Assembly (NCBI RefSeq): GCF_010122465.1
Contig: NZ_WLZY01000004.1
Span: 62,001-126,000 of the forward strand
DNA length: 64,000 nt
Direction of reading: 5' to 3'
Source: Phytoactinopolyspora mesophila
GTDB taxonomy: Bacteria; Actinomycetota; Actinomycetes; Jiangellales; Jiangellaceae
Within the stretch, counting starts at the first letter, position 1. Every line of letters begins with the position of its first letter. Below, one piece after another: positions 11,022 to 18,387 of this stretch. Position numbers and translations under genes: made by a program. The notes beneath the pieces are model-generated. The model was not told where the DNA came from, did no database searches, and was given only the letters and a program-made list of their open reading frames with translations.

Positions 11022-11162
11022 GTGTCCAAGAAGAAGATTCTGTTCAGTGCTCTTATTGCCGTCGCGGGATACCTCGGGTACCGCCGCTATCAGTCTGGTC
11101 AGGAGGAGCAGGGCCTGTGGGCCGAGGCGACGGACCGGGTGCCTTCGACTGACGAGCGCTGA
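11022..11162 (+). CDS. DLW-39 family micro-protein
   Basis: 46-residue protein starting at GTG 11022 with a GGAGGGG ribosome site at 11004-11010. The sequence begins VSKKKILFSALIAVAGYLGY, a basic start followed by one hydrophobic helix, then RRYQSGQEEQ and a GLWAEATD segment matching the family's name-giving region. Such proteins are about 39-50 residues long and sit near gyrA and the tRNA-Ile/Ala genes in actinobacteria; the function is unknown. The single helix suggests membrane association. Confidence 0.85.
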   Translation: MSKKKILFSALIAVAGYLGYRRYQSGQEEQGLWAEATDRVPSTDER

Positions 11163-11183
11163 GGCGCAAGTTTCTGACTTGAA

Positions 11184-11200
11184 GTTGACGTAACGTCAAC
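11184..11200. promoter_or_regulatory. TipA-type operator (perfect 17-base palindrome)
   Basis: GTTGACGT, A, ACGTCAAC is a perfect 8-1-8 palindrome about 60 bases before the tipA-like start. Candidate promoter elements TTGAAG (11179) and TATCGT (11204) flank it with a 19-base spacer, the arrangement expected for MerR-family activation; TTGACG (11185) with TCTAGG (11210) is an alternative. Confidence 0.7.
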
Positions 11201-11258
11201 TCCTATCGTTCTAGGTGGCCGGAGATACCGGCCTGGTGAACGACACGGAGGAGACGTC

Positions 11259-12011
11259 GTGAGCTGGTCGATCAACGAAGTGGCGCAACTGTCCGGGGTG
11301 ACGTCCCGGACACTGCGTCACTACGACGCGATCGGTCTACTGTCTCCTGCCTGGACAGCACATGGCGGGCGCCGTTTCTACGAGCAGGAGCAGCTACTGC
11401 GGCTGCAGCGGATTCTTCTGCTGCGTGATCTTGGCCTTGGTTTGGACTCCATCGCGGAAGTCCTCGCCGCACAGAGCCAGCACGGAGCAGTCGACGTTCT
11501 ACAGCAGCACCGTGAGTGGTTACTCGAAGAGCGACAGCGTCTAGGCCGGCTGATCAAGACCGTGGAGGACACCATCGCCACCCTCGAGGAAGGAGGGACG
11601 ATGAACCCGAACGAGATCTACCAGGGCTTCGAGAACCACCGCGAGTACGAAGCCGAGGCACGTCAGCGATGGGGCGACGAAGCCGTCGACCGGGGTAACG
11701 CGATTGTCGCCGAGTGGACGCCAGAGCAATGGGCGGCGGCCAAGGCCGAATTCGACGCCCAGAACGAGGGCTTGGCCCAGCTCATGGACGCCGGAACACC
11801 GGTTGCCGACGAGCAGGTCCAGGCCATCATCGAGCGCCACTACAACGGTATGACCCAGTTCTGGACCCCGGACCGTGAGTCCTACACCGGACTCGGCCAG
11901 ATGTACGTCGACGACGACCGGTTCGCCCAGAACTACGAGGCAGTCCGCCCTGGCTTGGCGGCCTATCTGCGAGACGCCATAGCGGTCTACGCCGAGAACA
12001 GACTGAGTTAA
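11259..12011 (+). CDS. MerR-family regulator with TipAS domain
   Basis: 250 residues. Residues 1-72 are the MerR DNA-binding domain (SINEVAQLSGVTSRTLRHYD, then GLLSPAWTAHGGRRFY), followed by a dimerising coiled coil to about residue 112. The C-terminal half is a TipAS ligand-binding domain (MNPNEIYQGFENHREYEAEA, then RHYNGMTQFW). TipA proteins bind thiopeptide or other drugs and activate their own promoter. The GTG start has GGAGGAG six bases upstream. An internal Met (ATG 11601, MNPNEIYQ) lines up with the start of the short TipAS form known from Streptomyces tipA, with AGGAAGG ahead of it. Confidence 0.92.
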   Translation: MSWSINEVAQLSGVTSRTLRHYDAIGLLSPAWTAHGGRRFYEQEQLLRLQRILLLRDLGLGLDSIAEVLAAQSQHGAVDVLQQHREWLLEERQRLGRLIKTVEDTIATLEEGGTMNPNEIYQGFENHREYEAEARQRWGDEAVDRGNAIVAEWTPEQWAAAKAEFDAQNEGLAQLMDAGTPVADEQVQAIIERHYNGMTQFWTPDRESYTGLGQMYVDDDRFAQNYEAVRPGLAAYLRDAIAVYAENRLS

Positions 12012-12019
12012 CGGCAACA

Positions 12020-12051
12020 GTGTCGGGAAGAGCTGCAGATCTTCCCGGCAC
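12020..12051 (+). terminator. Hairpin after tipA-like gene
   Basis: GTGTCGGGAAGA (12020-12031) pairs with TCTTCCCGGCAC (12040-12051), 12 bp with one wobble and an 8-base loop. It lies nine bases after the stop and has no T-tract. Confidence 0.55.
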
Positions 12052-12111
12052 GGCCGGCTGGCCCGTTGTAATCCGAGTGTGAGCCAGTGGGCGAATAGGC
12101 GTGCCACACGA

Positions 12112-12142
12112 TTCGGCATTACGCGCAGGGACGCGTTACCCT
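12112..12142 (+). promoter_or_regulatory. Weak candidate tRNA-Ala promoter
   Basis: TTCGGC at 12112-12117 and TTACCC/TACCCT at 12136-12142 with an 18-19-base spacer, about 45 bases before the tRNA. The -35 is poor, so this is tentative. Confidence 0.3.
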
Positions 12143-12184
12143 TGTCGCGGTCCCGTGCGCAGGGCGTTGCGCGGATCTCCCCCA

Positions 12185-12257
12185 GGGGGCGTAGCTCAAC
12201 TGGCAGAGCACTGCCTTTGCAAGGCAGGGGTTAGGGGTTCGAGTCCCCTCGTCTCCA
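12185..12257 (+). tRNA. tRNA-Ala (anticodon TGC)
   Basis: Acceptor GGGGGCG pairs with CGTCTCC (two G-T wobbles). Anticodon stem CTGCC/GGCAG holds the loop TTTGCAA with TGC at 12218-12220. The T arm contains GGTTCGAGTCC, and the discriminator is A at 12257; CCA is not encoded. An intact tyrosine integrase ends 80 bases downstream on the opposite strand, so the 3' part of this tRNA is the likely attachment site of the element to the right. Confidence 0.96.
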
Positions 12258-12336
12258 CTCGCACGTATAGAGAGAATCTCGGCCGCCATGTCGGCCCGCG
12301 TGCCATCCACGTGCCAGAAGGGCGTCGGGTGGTGCG

Positions 12337-13461
12337 TCATGACTCGTCTCCGTCCGGTGTGATCGTTGCGGCGATGTGGGTGTTCATGGCGTCGGCGATC
12401 ACGCGGTCACGGTCGTTGGCGGCGTGTAGGTAGATCACTGCGGCGCGAGTGCTGGAGTGGCCCATGCGCTCCATCAGTTCCCGCAGATTCGCCCCGCTGG
12501 CCGCCGCCAACGTATTTCCGGTGTGCCGGAGATCGTGAAAGTGAACGCCGCTGATCCCGGCAGCCGTGCACGCCTTGACCCAGATGCGCCGGAAGTTCTG
12601 CCGCCTGATGTAGCCGCCTTGAGGTCCGACGAACACGCGCCCACCGGGTCCGGGCTCAGCGAAAGCCGACACGTGCGACCGCAGCACGGGAAGCAGATCC
12701 GACGGAACCGCGACTCGGCGCTTGCCCGCGTCCGACTTCGGCCCTTTGACCACCAGTTCGCCGGTCTTCAGTTCGACCTGTCCACGCCGCACGGTGATCC
12801 ATCCGTGATCGAGGTCTAGATCCCGGCGCCGGAGCGCGGCCAACTCCCCCAGCCGGAGCGTGGTAAAGGCCGCCAGCAGGACCAGGACCCGGTATCGGGG
12901 GTCGGTCTTGGCAAGCACGGCCGTGATCTCAGTGACCGTGAGAGTAGGGCGCTCAGGGCTTCGGTCGTCACCGGCACCTTTGATCCGGCACGGATTGCGT
13001 CGGATCAGCCCATCGTCAACGGCGGTGTTCATCATCGCCCGCACCAGCCGGTATGCCTTGGCTGCCGACGGCCAACCAGTGCCACCGTCCAGCAATGACG
13101 CGTGCCAACGACGGATTACGGCAGGGCTGATGTCGGCGAGCGCCACGTCACCTAGCCCGGGGAGAATCTGGAGCCGGAACGCACTCTCGTACCGCTCGAC
13201 GGTGGTCGGTGACAGGCCCGTTCGCTCCGCGGGCCCCGTCTTGCCGAACTCCCCGAGTGAGATCTTGCCTGCGTCCGGATCGATCCAATCGCCCCTGGCC
13301 ATCTGCGCGTAGACGTCAGCGAGAAACAGCTCAGCATCCCGCTTACGTTCAAACGGGTGCGGCCCGACACGTGGCAGCCCGTCCGGACCCGGATACCGCG
13401 CTTGCCACCGCCCAGACGCCAGACGACGAAGATTGCCGAACAAACGACGGCCCGCCATCAC
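12337..13461 (-). CDS. int: Tyrosine recombinase (element integrase)
   Basis: Site-specific integrase of about 374 residues, full length. It has an N-terminal arm-binding region, a SAM-like core-binding domain (about 85-155) and a catalytic domain with the complete set of active residues: Arg203 (TLRLGEL), Lys242, His309/Arg312 (HDLRHTG), His335 (MGHSSTRAA) and nucleophile Tyr344 (VIYLHA). Start is GTG 13461 or ATG 13458; the xis stop overlaps either. Position beside tRNA-Ala with the 3' end facing the tRNA is the standard arrangement for actinomycete integrative elements. It appears functional although the rest of the element is decayed. Confidence 0.95.
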   Translation of the reverse strand: MMAGRRLFGNLRRLASGRWQARYPGPDGLPRVGPHPFERKRDAELFLADVYAQMARGDWIDPDAGKISLGEFGKTGPAERTGLSPTTVERYESAFRLQILPGLGDVALADISPAVIRRWHASLLDGGTGWPSAAKAYRLVRAMMNTAVDDGLIRRNPCRIKGAGDDRSPERPTLTVTEITAVLAKTDPRYRVLVLLAAFTTLRLGELAALRRRDLDLDHGWITVRRGQVELKTGELVVKGPKSDAGKRRVAVPSDLLPVLRSHVSAFAEPGPGGRVFVGPQGGYIRRQNFRRIWVKACTAAGISGVHFHDLRHTGNTLAAASGANLRELMERMGHSSTRAAVIYLHAANDRDRVIADAMNTHIAATITPDGDES

Positions 13462-13658
13462 AGCACCCGCTCACGGTGTCGGCGGCGCGGTTCCACGGTG
13501 CCAGCCTCGATGAAGTCCGCCAGCGCCTTGGCCGGGATGCGCACGTGGCGACCAACTCTCACGTAGCGGATACGTCGTCCGGAGATGAGCCGCCGTGGAA
13601 ATCGGGGTGTCGTTCCCAGCAGTTCGGCGGCCTGGCCGACGGTGAGTAGGCGTTCCAT
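13458..13658 (-). CDS. xis: Excisionase (Xis)
   Basis: 66-residue winged-helix protein: MERLLTVGQAAELLGTT, then RRIRYVRVGRHVRIPAKALA, the classical excisionase/MerR-like HTH of actinomycete integrative elements. The ATG at 13658 has an AAAGGAAC ribosome site. Its TGA overlaps the integrase start, so xis-int are coupled. It would direct excision together with the integrase. Confidence 0.9.
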   Translation of the reverse strand: MERLLTVGQAAELLGTTPRFPRRLISGRRIRYVRVGRHVRIPAKALADFIEAGTVEPRRRHRERVL

Positions 13659-13674
13659 GGTCGGTTCCTTTCGA

Positions 13675-14073
13675 TCATGCCGCTGTGGCGGCTCCGGGGA
13701 TGGTTGCCGAAAGATTCGGGCCGGGTGGCCCGGCGCGTTGTTTGGCTTGCTCGTATTGCTCACGCCAGGCCTGTCGTCGGGTGATGGCGTGGGCGATGAG
13801 CCGCAGGTACGAGGGCGCGTCGGTGTCGCCGGGTTTGACGGGTGACCAGTGGTAGCGGGGTGCGCCGTCTGGCCGGGTGGCGGTTGCCGAAAACTCGCCG
13901 TGGTCGTCCATCTCAATGCCGGCGTCTTCGAGGACGGTCCGGACGATGGCGGCCCGGTCGGCCTTGTGCTCGGTCAACGTCTTACCAGTCCATTTACGCG
14001 AGACCAGGACCCGGCGCCCGCCCAGGCCGAGATGGTCCCGGTCATGGGCTTTCGACCGGCACAGGCCGGCGGC
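13675..14073 (-). pseudogene. 5'-truncated replication-initiator fragment (RepSA-like C-terminus)
   Basis: An open frame of 132 codons runs from an in-frame TAA at 14076-14074 to the stop at 13675. It contains GRRVLVSRKWTGKTLTEHKA, then DRAAIVRTVLEDAGIEMD and RQAWREQYEQAKQRAG, which I recognise as the C-terminus of the replication initiator found beside xis and int in pSAM2-type elements. No ATG or GTG start is present upstream in frame; only a TTG at 13977 would give a 100-residue product, lacking the catalytic initiator domain. I infer a deletion removed most of rep and the transfer region. Confidence 0.55.
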
Positions 14074-14235
14074 TTACTCACCGCCGCCCAGTCTGAAGGC
14101 TTGGATGCCCTGCTCGACCACATCCACCACACCGAGACAACAGACCCGCACGGGCAGCGATGGCCCCGCAGCAAACCACACGACGACAAAACCGCAGCCC
14201 TCGTCACCTTTCATGGCCATGGCCAGGACCGGTGA
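14032..14235 (+). pseudogene. Possible unrecognised coding fragment
   Basis: A plus-strand frame from ATG 14032 to TGA 14235 has coding-like third-position GC and the character of a hydrophilic protein end (GGLLTAAQSEGLDALLDHIH, then HGQRWPRSKPHDDKTAAL). It overlaps the truncated rep fragment at its left end. I do not recognise it; it may be debris from the deletion that shortened the element. Confidence 0.2.
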
Positions 14236-14244
14236 GACGCTCGG

Positions 14245-14595
14245 CTAGTTCAGGTGTTTGCGAACGGTGTCCCGCAACGAGTCCAGGCGCATAACCGTCA
14301 TCCGCCAGACATGGTCTTCATCGATATCTGGCAACCGCGTGTGTGCGATGACGTTTCGCAGTCGGTACAGCGTGCCCCACGGCTGCACCTTCAACGGGTG
14401 CAACCCAGCCGCCTCCGTGTAGGCATGTGCCTCGTTGCCCACAGCGATCCAGAGACGATGCAGCACCCACCGGTAATCCGCGTCAGTGTCGTACCTGGTC
14501 CGATTACCCGCATCACGGCGCCGAGCGATCTGATCAAGCAGCGCATCCAGCTCCAGAAGCGCGTGACGATCTGGACGCAGCTCCTTACCGCTCAC
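14245..14595 (-). CDS. HepT-like (DUF86/HEPN) toxin-family protein
   Basis: 116-residue all-alpha protein. The C-terminal part holds an R-x4-H motif, Arg80 to His85 in RLRNVIAHTRLPDIDEDHVW, diagnostic of HEPN ribonucleases paired with minimal nucleotidyltransferases (MntA-HepT type VII toxin-antitoxin). In that system MntA AMPylates a tyrosine two residues after the His; here that position is Arg87, so the target is absent. Its ATG overlaps the stop of the upstream nucleotidyltransferase-like gene as ATGA. Both lie in the integrative-element remnant. Confidence 0.6.
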   Translation of the reverse strand: MSGKELRPDRHALLELDALLDQIARRRDAGNRTRYDTDADYRWVLHRLWIAVGNEAHAYTEAAGLHPLKVQPWGTLYRLRNVIAHTRLPDIDEDHVWRMTVMRLDSLRDTVRKHLN

Positions 14596-14894
14596 AGCGG
14601 ACGAGCCGACAACAGGTCAGGACTGACGTGCGGCTTGGCCAGAACGCCATCGGAATACAACCGCACTTCAGCGCGCAGCAGCTCGACCGCCGCAAGCTCG
14701 AACGCCGCAACGTCCATCAGATCCCGATCCGGAGCCACATGCCCCAGCAGCCGACCAGGCGAGGCGAACCGCAAGTTCGTGATGCCATACCCTGCCGCAA
14801 GCTCGGCAAGCTCGTCCGAGCGTGCCCGCGCCGTGGCCTCGTCCAATAAGGGCCACTCCATCTCCGGGTGAGGCATCGTCATAGACATCAGCAT
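14592..14894 (-). CDS. Degenerate MntA-like minimal nucleotidyltransferase
   Basis: About 100 residues from ATG 14894 (other ATGs at 14888 and 14882). The fold signature is recognisable: ELAAGYGITNLRFASPGRLL, then APDRDLMDVAAFELAAVELL and VRLYSDGVLAKPHV. Compared with the family, the FGS of the active-site loop reads FAS, the loop is two residues longer, and the stretch after the DxD (normally a hydrophobic strand bearing the third Asp) is missing, with DRD running straight into LMDVAAFE. It is probably catalytically dead. It overlaps the HepT gene by four bases; the region upstream is an IS remnant, so the native promoter may be lost. Confidence 0.5.
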   Translation of the reverse strand: MLMSMTMPHPEMEWPLLDEATARARSDELAELAAGYGITNLRFASPGRLLGHVAPDRDLMDVAAFELAAVELLRAEVRLYSDGVLAKPHVSPDLLSARPL

Positions 14895-14946
14895 ACCCAC
14901 CCCTTCCCACCACGCCAGATCAAACAGAACGCGCCGATCCACCGGA

Positions 14947-15570
14947 GATTGCCGAGTTGACCTCTTTGAGATCAAGGGACGCAGGCCCGGCCCGCCTGTC
15001 CACGACGACCTGTGTGCGGTGGTCGACGAAGGCGGCAGAGTGCGGCACGTGTTCACCGCGGAGACGCCGAACGAGCTCTGGCTGACCGACATCACCGAGC
15101 ACAAGACCGCGGAAGGCAAGCTGTACCTCTGCGCGATCAAGGACGTGTTCTCTGGCCGGATCGTGGGGTACTCGATCAGCGACCAGATGAAGTCGAGACT
15201 GGCCGTCACGGCGCTCGAGAACGCCGTCGCGCGGCGCGGCGACGTCGCCGGCTGCGTGGTACACAGCGATAGAGGCAGTCAAATTCGAAGCAGGAAGTTC
15301 CTGCGTGCTCTCGCCCGTCACCGCATGGTCGGATCCATGGGAAGAGTGGCCGCGGCGGCTGACAATGCCGCCATGGAGAGCTTCTTCGCCCTGCTGCAGC
15401 AGAACGTCCTCGACCGCCGCTTCTGGTCGACCCGCGAGCAGCTGCGGATCGCCATCGTCACCTGGATCGAGAGGACCTACCACCGCCGCCGACGCCAGCC
15501 CCGCCTCGGCTGACTGACGCCCATCGAATTCGAGACCATCATGAACACGCCAGCCGCACTGGCTGCGTGA
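14947..15570 (+). mobile_element. IS3-family orfB transposase remnant
   Basis: Integrase-core DDE domain of an IS3-type orfB: GRRPGPPVHDD, LWLTDITEH (first Asp), KLYLCAIKDVFSGRIVGYS, VHSDRGSQ (second Asp), DNAAMESFFALLQQNVLD (Glu) and TYHRRRRQPRLG. The N-terminal part and orfA are missing on the left. A TGA at 15511-15513 interrupts the frame; the final codons LTPIEFETIMNT continue in frame to a second stop at 15570. The bases after it (about 15573-15603) look like the usual right end of these elements, but I could not verify an inverted repeat. It is dead. Confidence 0.85.
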
Positions 15571-15916
15571 CTACAACCTGTCACCTATCCGTGCAGCAGA
15601 CCCCGACGCGATGCAATCACGCTGGCTGGCACGTCGCTCGCTGCACTCCTGCGGAAACGCCATGATCCCACGTTATCGGCCCGGCAATCGCGCCCTTGCC
15701 GCCGCACGTGCTGCCGTCGCACGCGAATACCCACAGCATGCAGAGCTCGTGGCGACCGAAGATCGTCAGTTTGCGCACAACGCGGCCGCCGGTAATGCCG
15801 TGCTCGCAGTCGTAGATGGTGCCCGTCAGTCCACGGACCGGCCAGGTCAGGAGGCGCGCACGACCTGTGCAGCATTGTCCTGCCTTCGTCAATGGTGCAC
15901 GTTAGTCTTGTCAACC
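15571..15916. other. Non-coding or unrecognised stretch
   Basis: 346 bases between the IS remnant and the cupin gene. Open frames exist on both strands, the longest in frame with the cupin, but none has recognisable content or a ribosome site. No duplicate of the tRNA-Ala 3' end was seen here, so the right attachment site of the element is not located. Confidence 0.35.
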
Positions 15917-16255
15917 ATGGCTGTGGTCCGAGGCAGGCTGCGGGACGTATCAGCTGCGCCGCCGCAGGGTGAGCTCACCGAAGACATCGTGTCGGTGCGT
16001 AACCTCGTCGTGGAGCAGATCCTGAGCGGCTCGGTCGAGCCGGTCGACTATGTCCAGGACCAGGACGAATGGGTCGTGGTGCTCGACGGCGCCGCGGTCC
16101 TGGAGATCGACGGCGAGCGGCATGATCTTGTCCGGGGTGACTGGATGCTGCTCCCCGCGGGCACACCGCATCGTCTGGTTTCGACCCAGCTCGGCACGAA
16201 CTGGCTGGCGGTGCATCTTCACCCGGTTTCATCGACCGGCGGCGGCGGCGTTTAG
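15917..16255 (+). CDS. Small cupin-domain protein
   Basis: 112 residues from the ATG at 15917. A single conserved barrel: EWVVVLDGAAVLEIDGERHD gives the first cupin motif and GDWMLLPAGTPHRLVST the second, with the His of PAGTPHR as a typical metal ligand; the first motif has few of the usual His residues. Such proteins act as small dioxygenases, isomerases or sensors. No clear ribosome site precedes the start. The frame is open back to 15611, but that extension lacks family character. Confidence 0.75.
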   Translation: MAVVRGRLRDVSAAPPQGELTEDIVSVRNLVVEQILSGSVEPVDYVQDQDEWVVVLDGAAVLEIDGERHDLVRGDWMLLPAGTPHRLVSTQLGTNWLAVHLHPVSSTGGGGV

Positions 16256-16296
16256 GCTCCGAACTGAGGAATCGTCGTCGCGCAGAGGAGACCTCG

Positions 16297-16656
16297 ATGG
16301 GCGTTTTCATCGGATCCGTGGTGCTGAATGTGTCGGACAGCGAGAGGGCTGCCGAATTCTGGAGCCAAGCCCTCGGATACGTTGCGCGCTCCAACAACCC
16401 GGAGTTCCTTCATCCTGAGAAGAGGCGTTCCACTTCGGCCACTCGGCTGGACCACAGCGCGGGTGCGCACCTTCACCTCGACAGGGGTGACAAAATGCAT
16501 ATCGACCTCTGGGTGGACGAGGGCTCTGACCTCGAAGCCGAGGTCGAGCGGCTCGTTTCTCTCGGCGCCACCCGAGTTGAATGGTCGTATCCGGAAGGCG
16601 CTCAACATGTAGTTCTCGCCGACACCGAAGGCAATCTCTTCTGCGTGTGCCGTTAG
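16297..16656 (+). CDS. VOC-superfamily protein
   Basis: 119-residue glyoxalase/bleomycin-resistance-fold protein: GSVVLNVSDSERAAEFWSQA opens the first module, KMHIDLWVDEGSDLEAEVERL the second, and HVVLADTEGNLFCVC ends it. A GAGGAG ribosome site precedes the ATG. It belongs to the glyoxalase_6-like group common in actinobacteria; the substrate is unknown. It follows the cupin gene by 41 bases and may be co-transcribed. Confidence 0.85.
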   Translation: MGVFIGSVVLNVSDSERAAEFWSQALGYVARSNNPEFLHPEKRRSTSATRLDHSAGAHLHLDRGDKMHIDLWVDEGSDLEAEVERLVSLGATRVEWSYPEGAQHVVLADTEGNLFCVCR

Positions 16657-16671
16657 GCCTAGGCAGGCGAG

Positions 16672-17244
16672 TCAGCCCGGCACGATCGTTTCGACCAGTG
16701 CCGCCACGACCTCGTCGATGTGCTCCTCGCCCAGCACACCCGGCAGGGTCAGGTGCTCTAGGAGCAGGCCGCTCATCGCGACATAGAGCAGCACCGCGGT
16801 GGTGCGGTTTCCGGGGAAGCCACCGTCGACGTGTGTCTGCACGATCTGTTCCAGGTTGGCGCGGAACCCGCGGGTGAAGGCCGCGCGCAGCTCTGGCCGG
16901 CGCACAGCCTCCAACCGCAGCTCGAACATCGCAAGATAGCCGGCTCGGTCTGCCTCGGCACGCCGGAGCAGGTCTTGCATGAGCCGCCGTTCATGGTCGC
17001 GGTCGCGATCATCATCGAGAAGCGCGGCGGTGGTGGTGTCGTCCGGGGTGAGCCGGACGAAGACGTGTTCGCCGGCCTGTCGAAGCAGTTCGTCACGGTT
17101 GGGAAAGTAGTTCGACGTGGTGCCGACTGGGACGTCGGCGGCGGTGTCGACGGCGCGGAAGGTCAGCCCGCGTGCCCCCTGAGCGGCGAGGACGTCGATC
17201 GCTGCGTTGAGCAGCGTGGTGCGTCGCTCTGGATTCCGGACCAT
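16672..17244 (-). CDS. TetR-family transcriptional regulator
   Basis: 190 residues. HTH region at about 10-55 (TLLNAAIDVLAAQGARGLTF, then VPVGTTSNYFPNRDELL), followed by an all-helical ligand-binding domain. The C-terminal half resembles the TetR_C group that caps small efflux or reductase regulons. The gene diverges from the dihydrofolate-reductase-like gene across a 91-base gap with an imperfect operator, so it probably represses that gene and itself. Confidence 0.9.
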   Translation of the reverse strand: MVRNPERRTTLLNAAIDVLAAQGARGLTFRAVDTAADVPVGTTSNYFPNRDELLRQAGEHVFVRLTPDDTTTAALLDDDRDRDHERRLMQDLLRRAEADRAGYLAMFELRLEAVRRPELRAAFTRGFRANLEQIVQTHVDGGFPGNRTTAVLLYVAMSGLLLEHLTLPGVLGEEHIDEVVAALVETIVPG

Positions 17245-17286
17245 CGTGCCTCCTGGCAGCGCGACTTGTTCAAACCGGTACAGATG

Positions 17287-17308
17287 AAGTACTTTACACG
17301 TAGTAGTT
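17287..17308. promoter_or_regulatory. Imperfect operator between TetR and reductase genes
   Basis: AAGTACT (17287-17293) and AGTAGTT (17302-17308) form an inverted repeat with one mismatch and an 8-base spacer, 28 bases before the reductase start. Confidence 0.35.
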
Positions 17309-17335
17309 TATCGCACCATCGATTGGGAGAGACCT

Positions 17336-17920
17336 ATGCGTGAACTCGTCTACTACATCGCCATGACGATCGATGGCTACATCTGCGGACCAGCCGATGA
17401 GGTCGACTTCTACCCTAGTTCCGATGAGTACACCGCATGGATGATCCAGCGCTACGGTGACGCGCTGCCCACGCACGTGCGTCGCCAGGTGGGCGTCGAC
17501 GACGCTCCGAACCAGAACTTCGACACCATCGTCATGGGCCGGCGCACCTACGACCCAGCACTGGACATTGGGATTACCAGCCCGTATGCCCACTTGCGGC
17601 AATACGTCGTCTCCCGCTCGCTGACGGAGAGCCCGGACCCGGCGGTGCAGATCATCGACGACGATCCGGTCGCCGCGGTCCGAGCGCTCAAGGCGGAGGA
17701 TTCGCCGCTGGACATCTACCTGGCCGGTGGAGCTCGAATCGCGGGACAGTTGCTGCCCGAGATCGACCGGCTGATCGTGAAGCAGTACCCCGTCGTGGCA
17801 GGAGCCGGGCTGCCAATGTTCGCCAGTGAGTTCTCGCCGACTGCCTTCGACCTTACCGACGTCCAGACGTTCGCCGGCGGCAACGCCGTCCTGGATTACC
17901 GACGTCCGTCGTCGCCATGA
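17336..17920 (+). CDS. Dihydrofolate reductase family (RibD C-terminal) protein
   Basis: 194 residues with the RibD_C/DHFR-like fold: ELVYYIAMTIDGYICGPADE at the N-terminus, FDTIVMGRRTYDPAL in the nucleotide-binding part and DIYLAGGARIAGQLLPEIDR in the second half. Family members are NADPH-dependent reductases of uncertain substrate, and this subgroup is frequently regulated by a neighbouring TetR. A GGGAGAG ribosome site precedes the ATG. The downstream gap holds a weak hairpin (CCGAAT 17933-17938 with ATTCGG 17949-17954). Confidence 0.88.
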   Translation: MRELVYYIAMTIDGYICGPADEVDFYPSSDEYTAWMIQRYGDALPTHVRRQVGVDDAPNQNFDTIVMGRRTYDPALDIGITSPYAHLRQYVVSRSLTESPDPAVQIIDDDPVAAVRALKAEDSPLDIYLAGGARIAGQLLPEIDRLIVKQYPVVAGAGLPMFASEFSPTAFDLTDVQTFAGGNAVLDYRRPSSP

Positions 17921-18011
17921 TTCATCGGCGAGCCGAATTCCAGCGCCGATTCGGATTTCGGCGGGACACCGTCGCTGCTGTCCACGCCTCAGCGTGTGGC
18001 GGAGGTCGGCG

Positions 18012-18368
18012 TCAGTCCGCGCAGAGGCAGAAGGGGTGACCGGCCGGGTCGAGAAACACCCTGAAGTTTGCACCGGGCTGGTGCTCGTGCTTGGTCGCGC
18101 CGAGCGCTAGCACCGCCGACTCGGCGGCGTCGAGGTCGTCGACGACCACATCGACATGCATCTGCTGAGGCGCCTGCTGGCTCGGCCATTCAGGCGGCGC
18201 GTAATCCTCGACCTGCTGGAACGAGATGCATTGACCGTATTCGCCTCGGACGTCGGCCCAGTCGGAGGAGACCTCGACCTTCCAGTCCAGCAACGCTCCG
18301 TAGAACCTGGCGAGAGCGCTCGGGTCGGGACAGTCGATGACGACACTCGGCAAGCGTGCGATAGCCAT
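18012..18368 (-). CDS. VOC-superfamily (glyoxalase-like) protein
   Basis: 118 residues beginning at ATG 18368 (ARLPSVVIDCPDPSALARFY); the second half is MHVDVVVDDLDAAESAVLAL, ending in RVFLDPAGHPFCLCAD, the typical end of glyoxalase_6 proteins. No Shine-Dalgarno is present; a TACAGT on the minus strand at 18381-18376 lies seven bases before the ATG, so the message may be leaderless. A 7-bp inverted repeat lies just upstream. Confidence 0.85.
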   Translation of the reverse strand: MAIARLPSVVIDCPDPSALARFYGALLDWKVEVSSDWADVRGEYGQCISFQQVEDYAPPEWPSQQAPQQMHVDVVVDDLDAAESAVLALGATKHEHQPGANFRVFLDPAGHPFCLCAD

Positions 18369-18387
18369 GACAAGAACTGTAGAAACG

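Noticed and set aside
15617-15892. 91-codon minus-strand frame between IS remnant and cupin
   Set aside because: Cys/Gly-rich translation without ribosome site or recognisable content.
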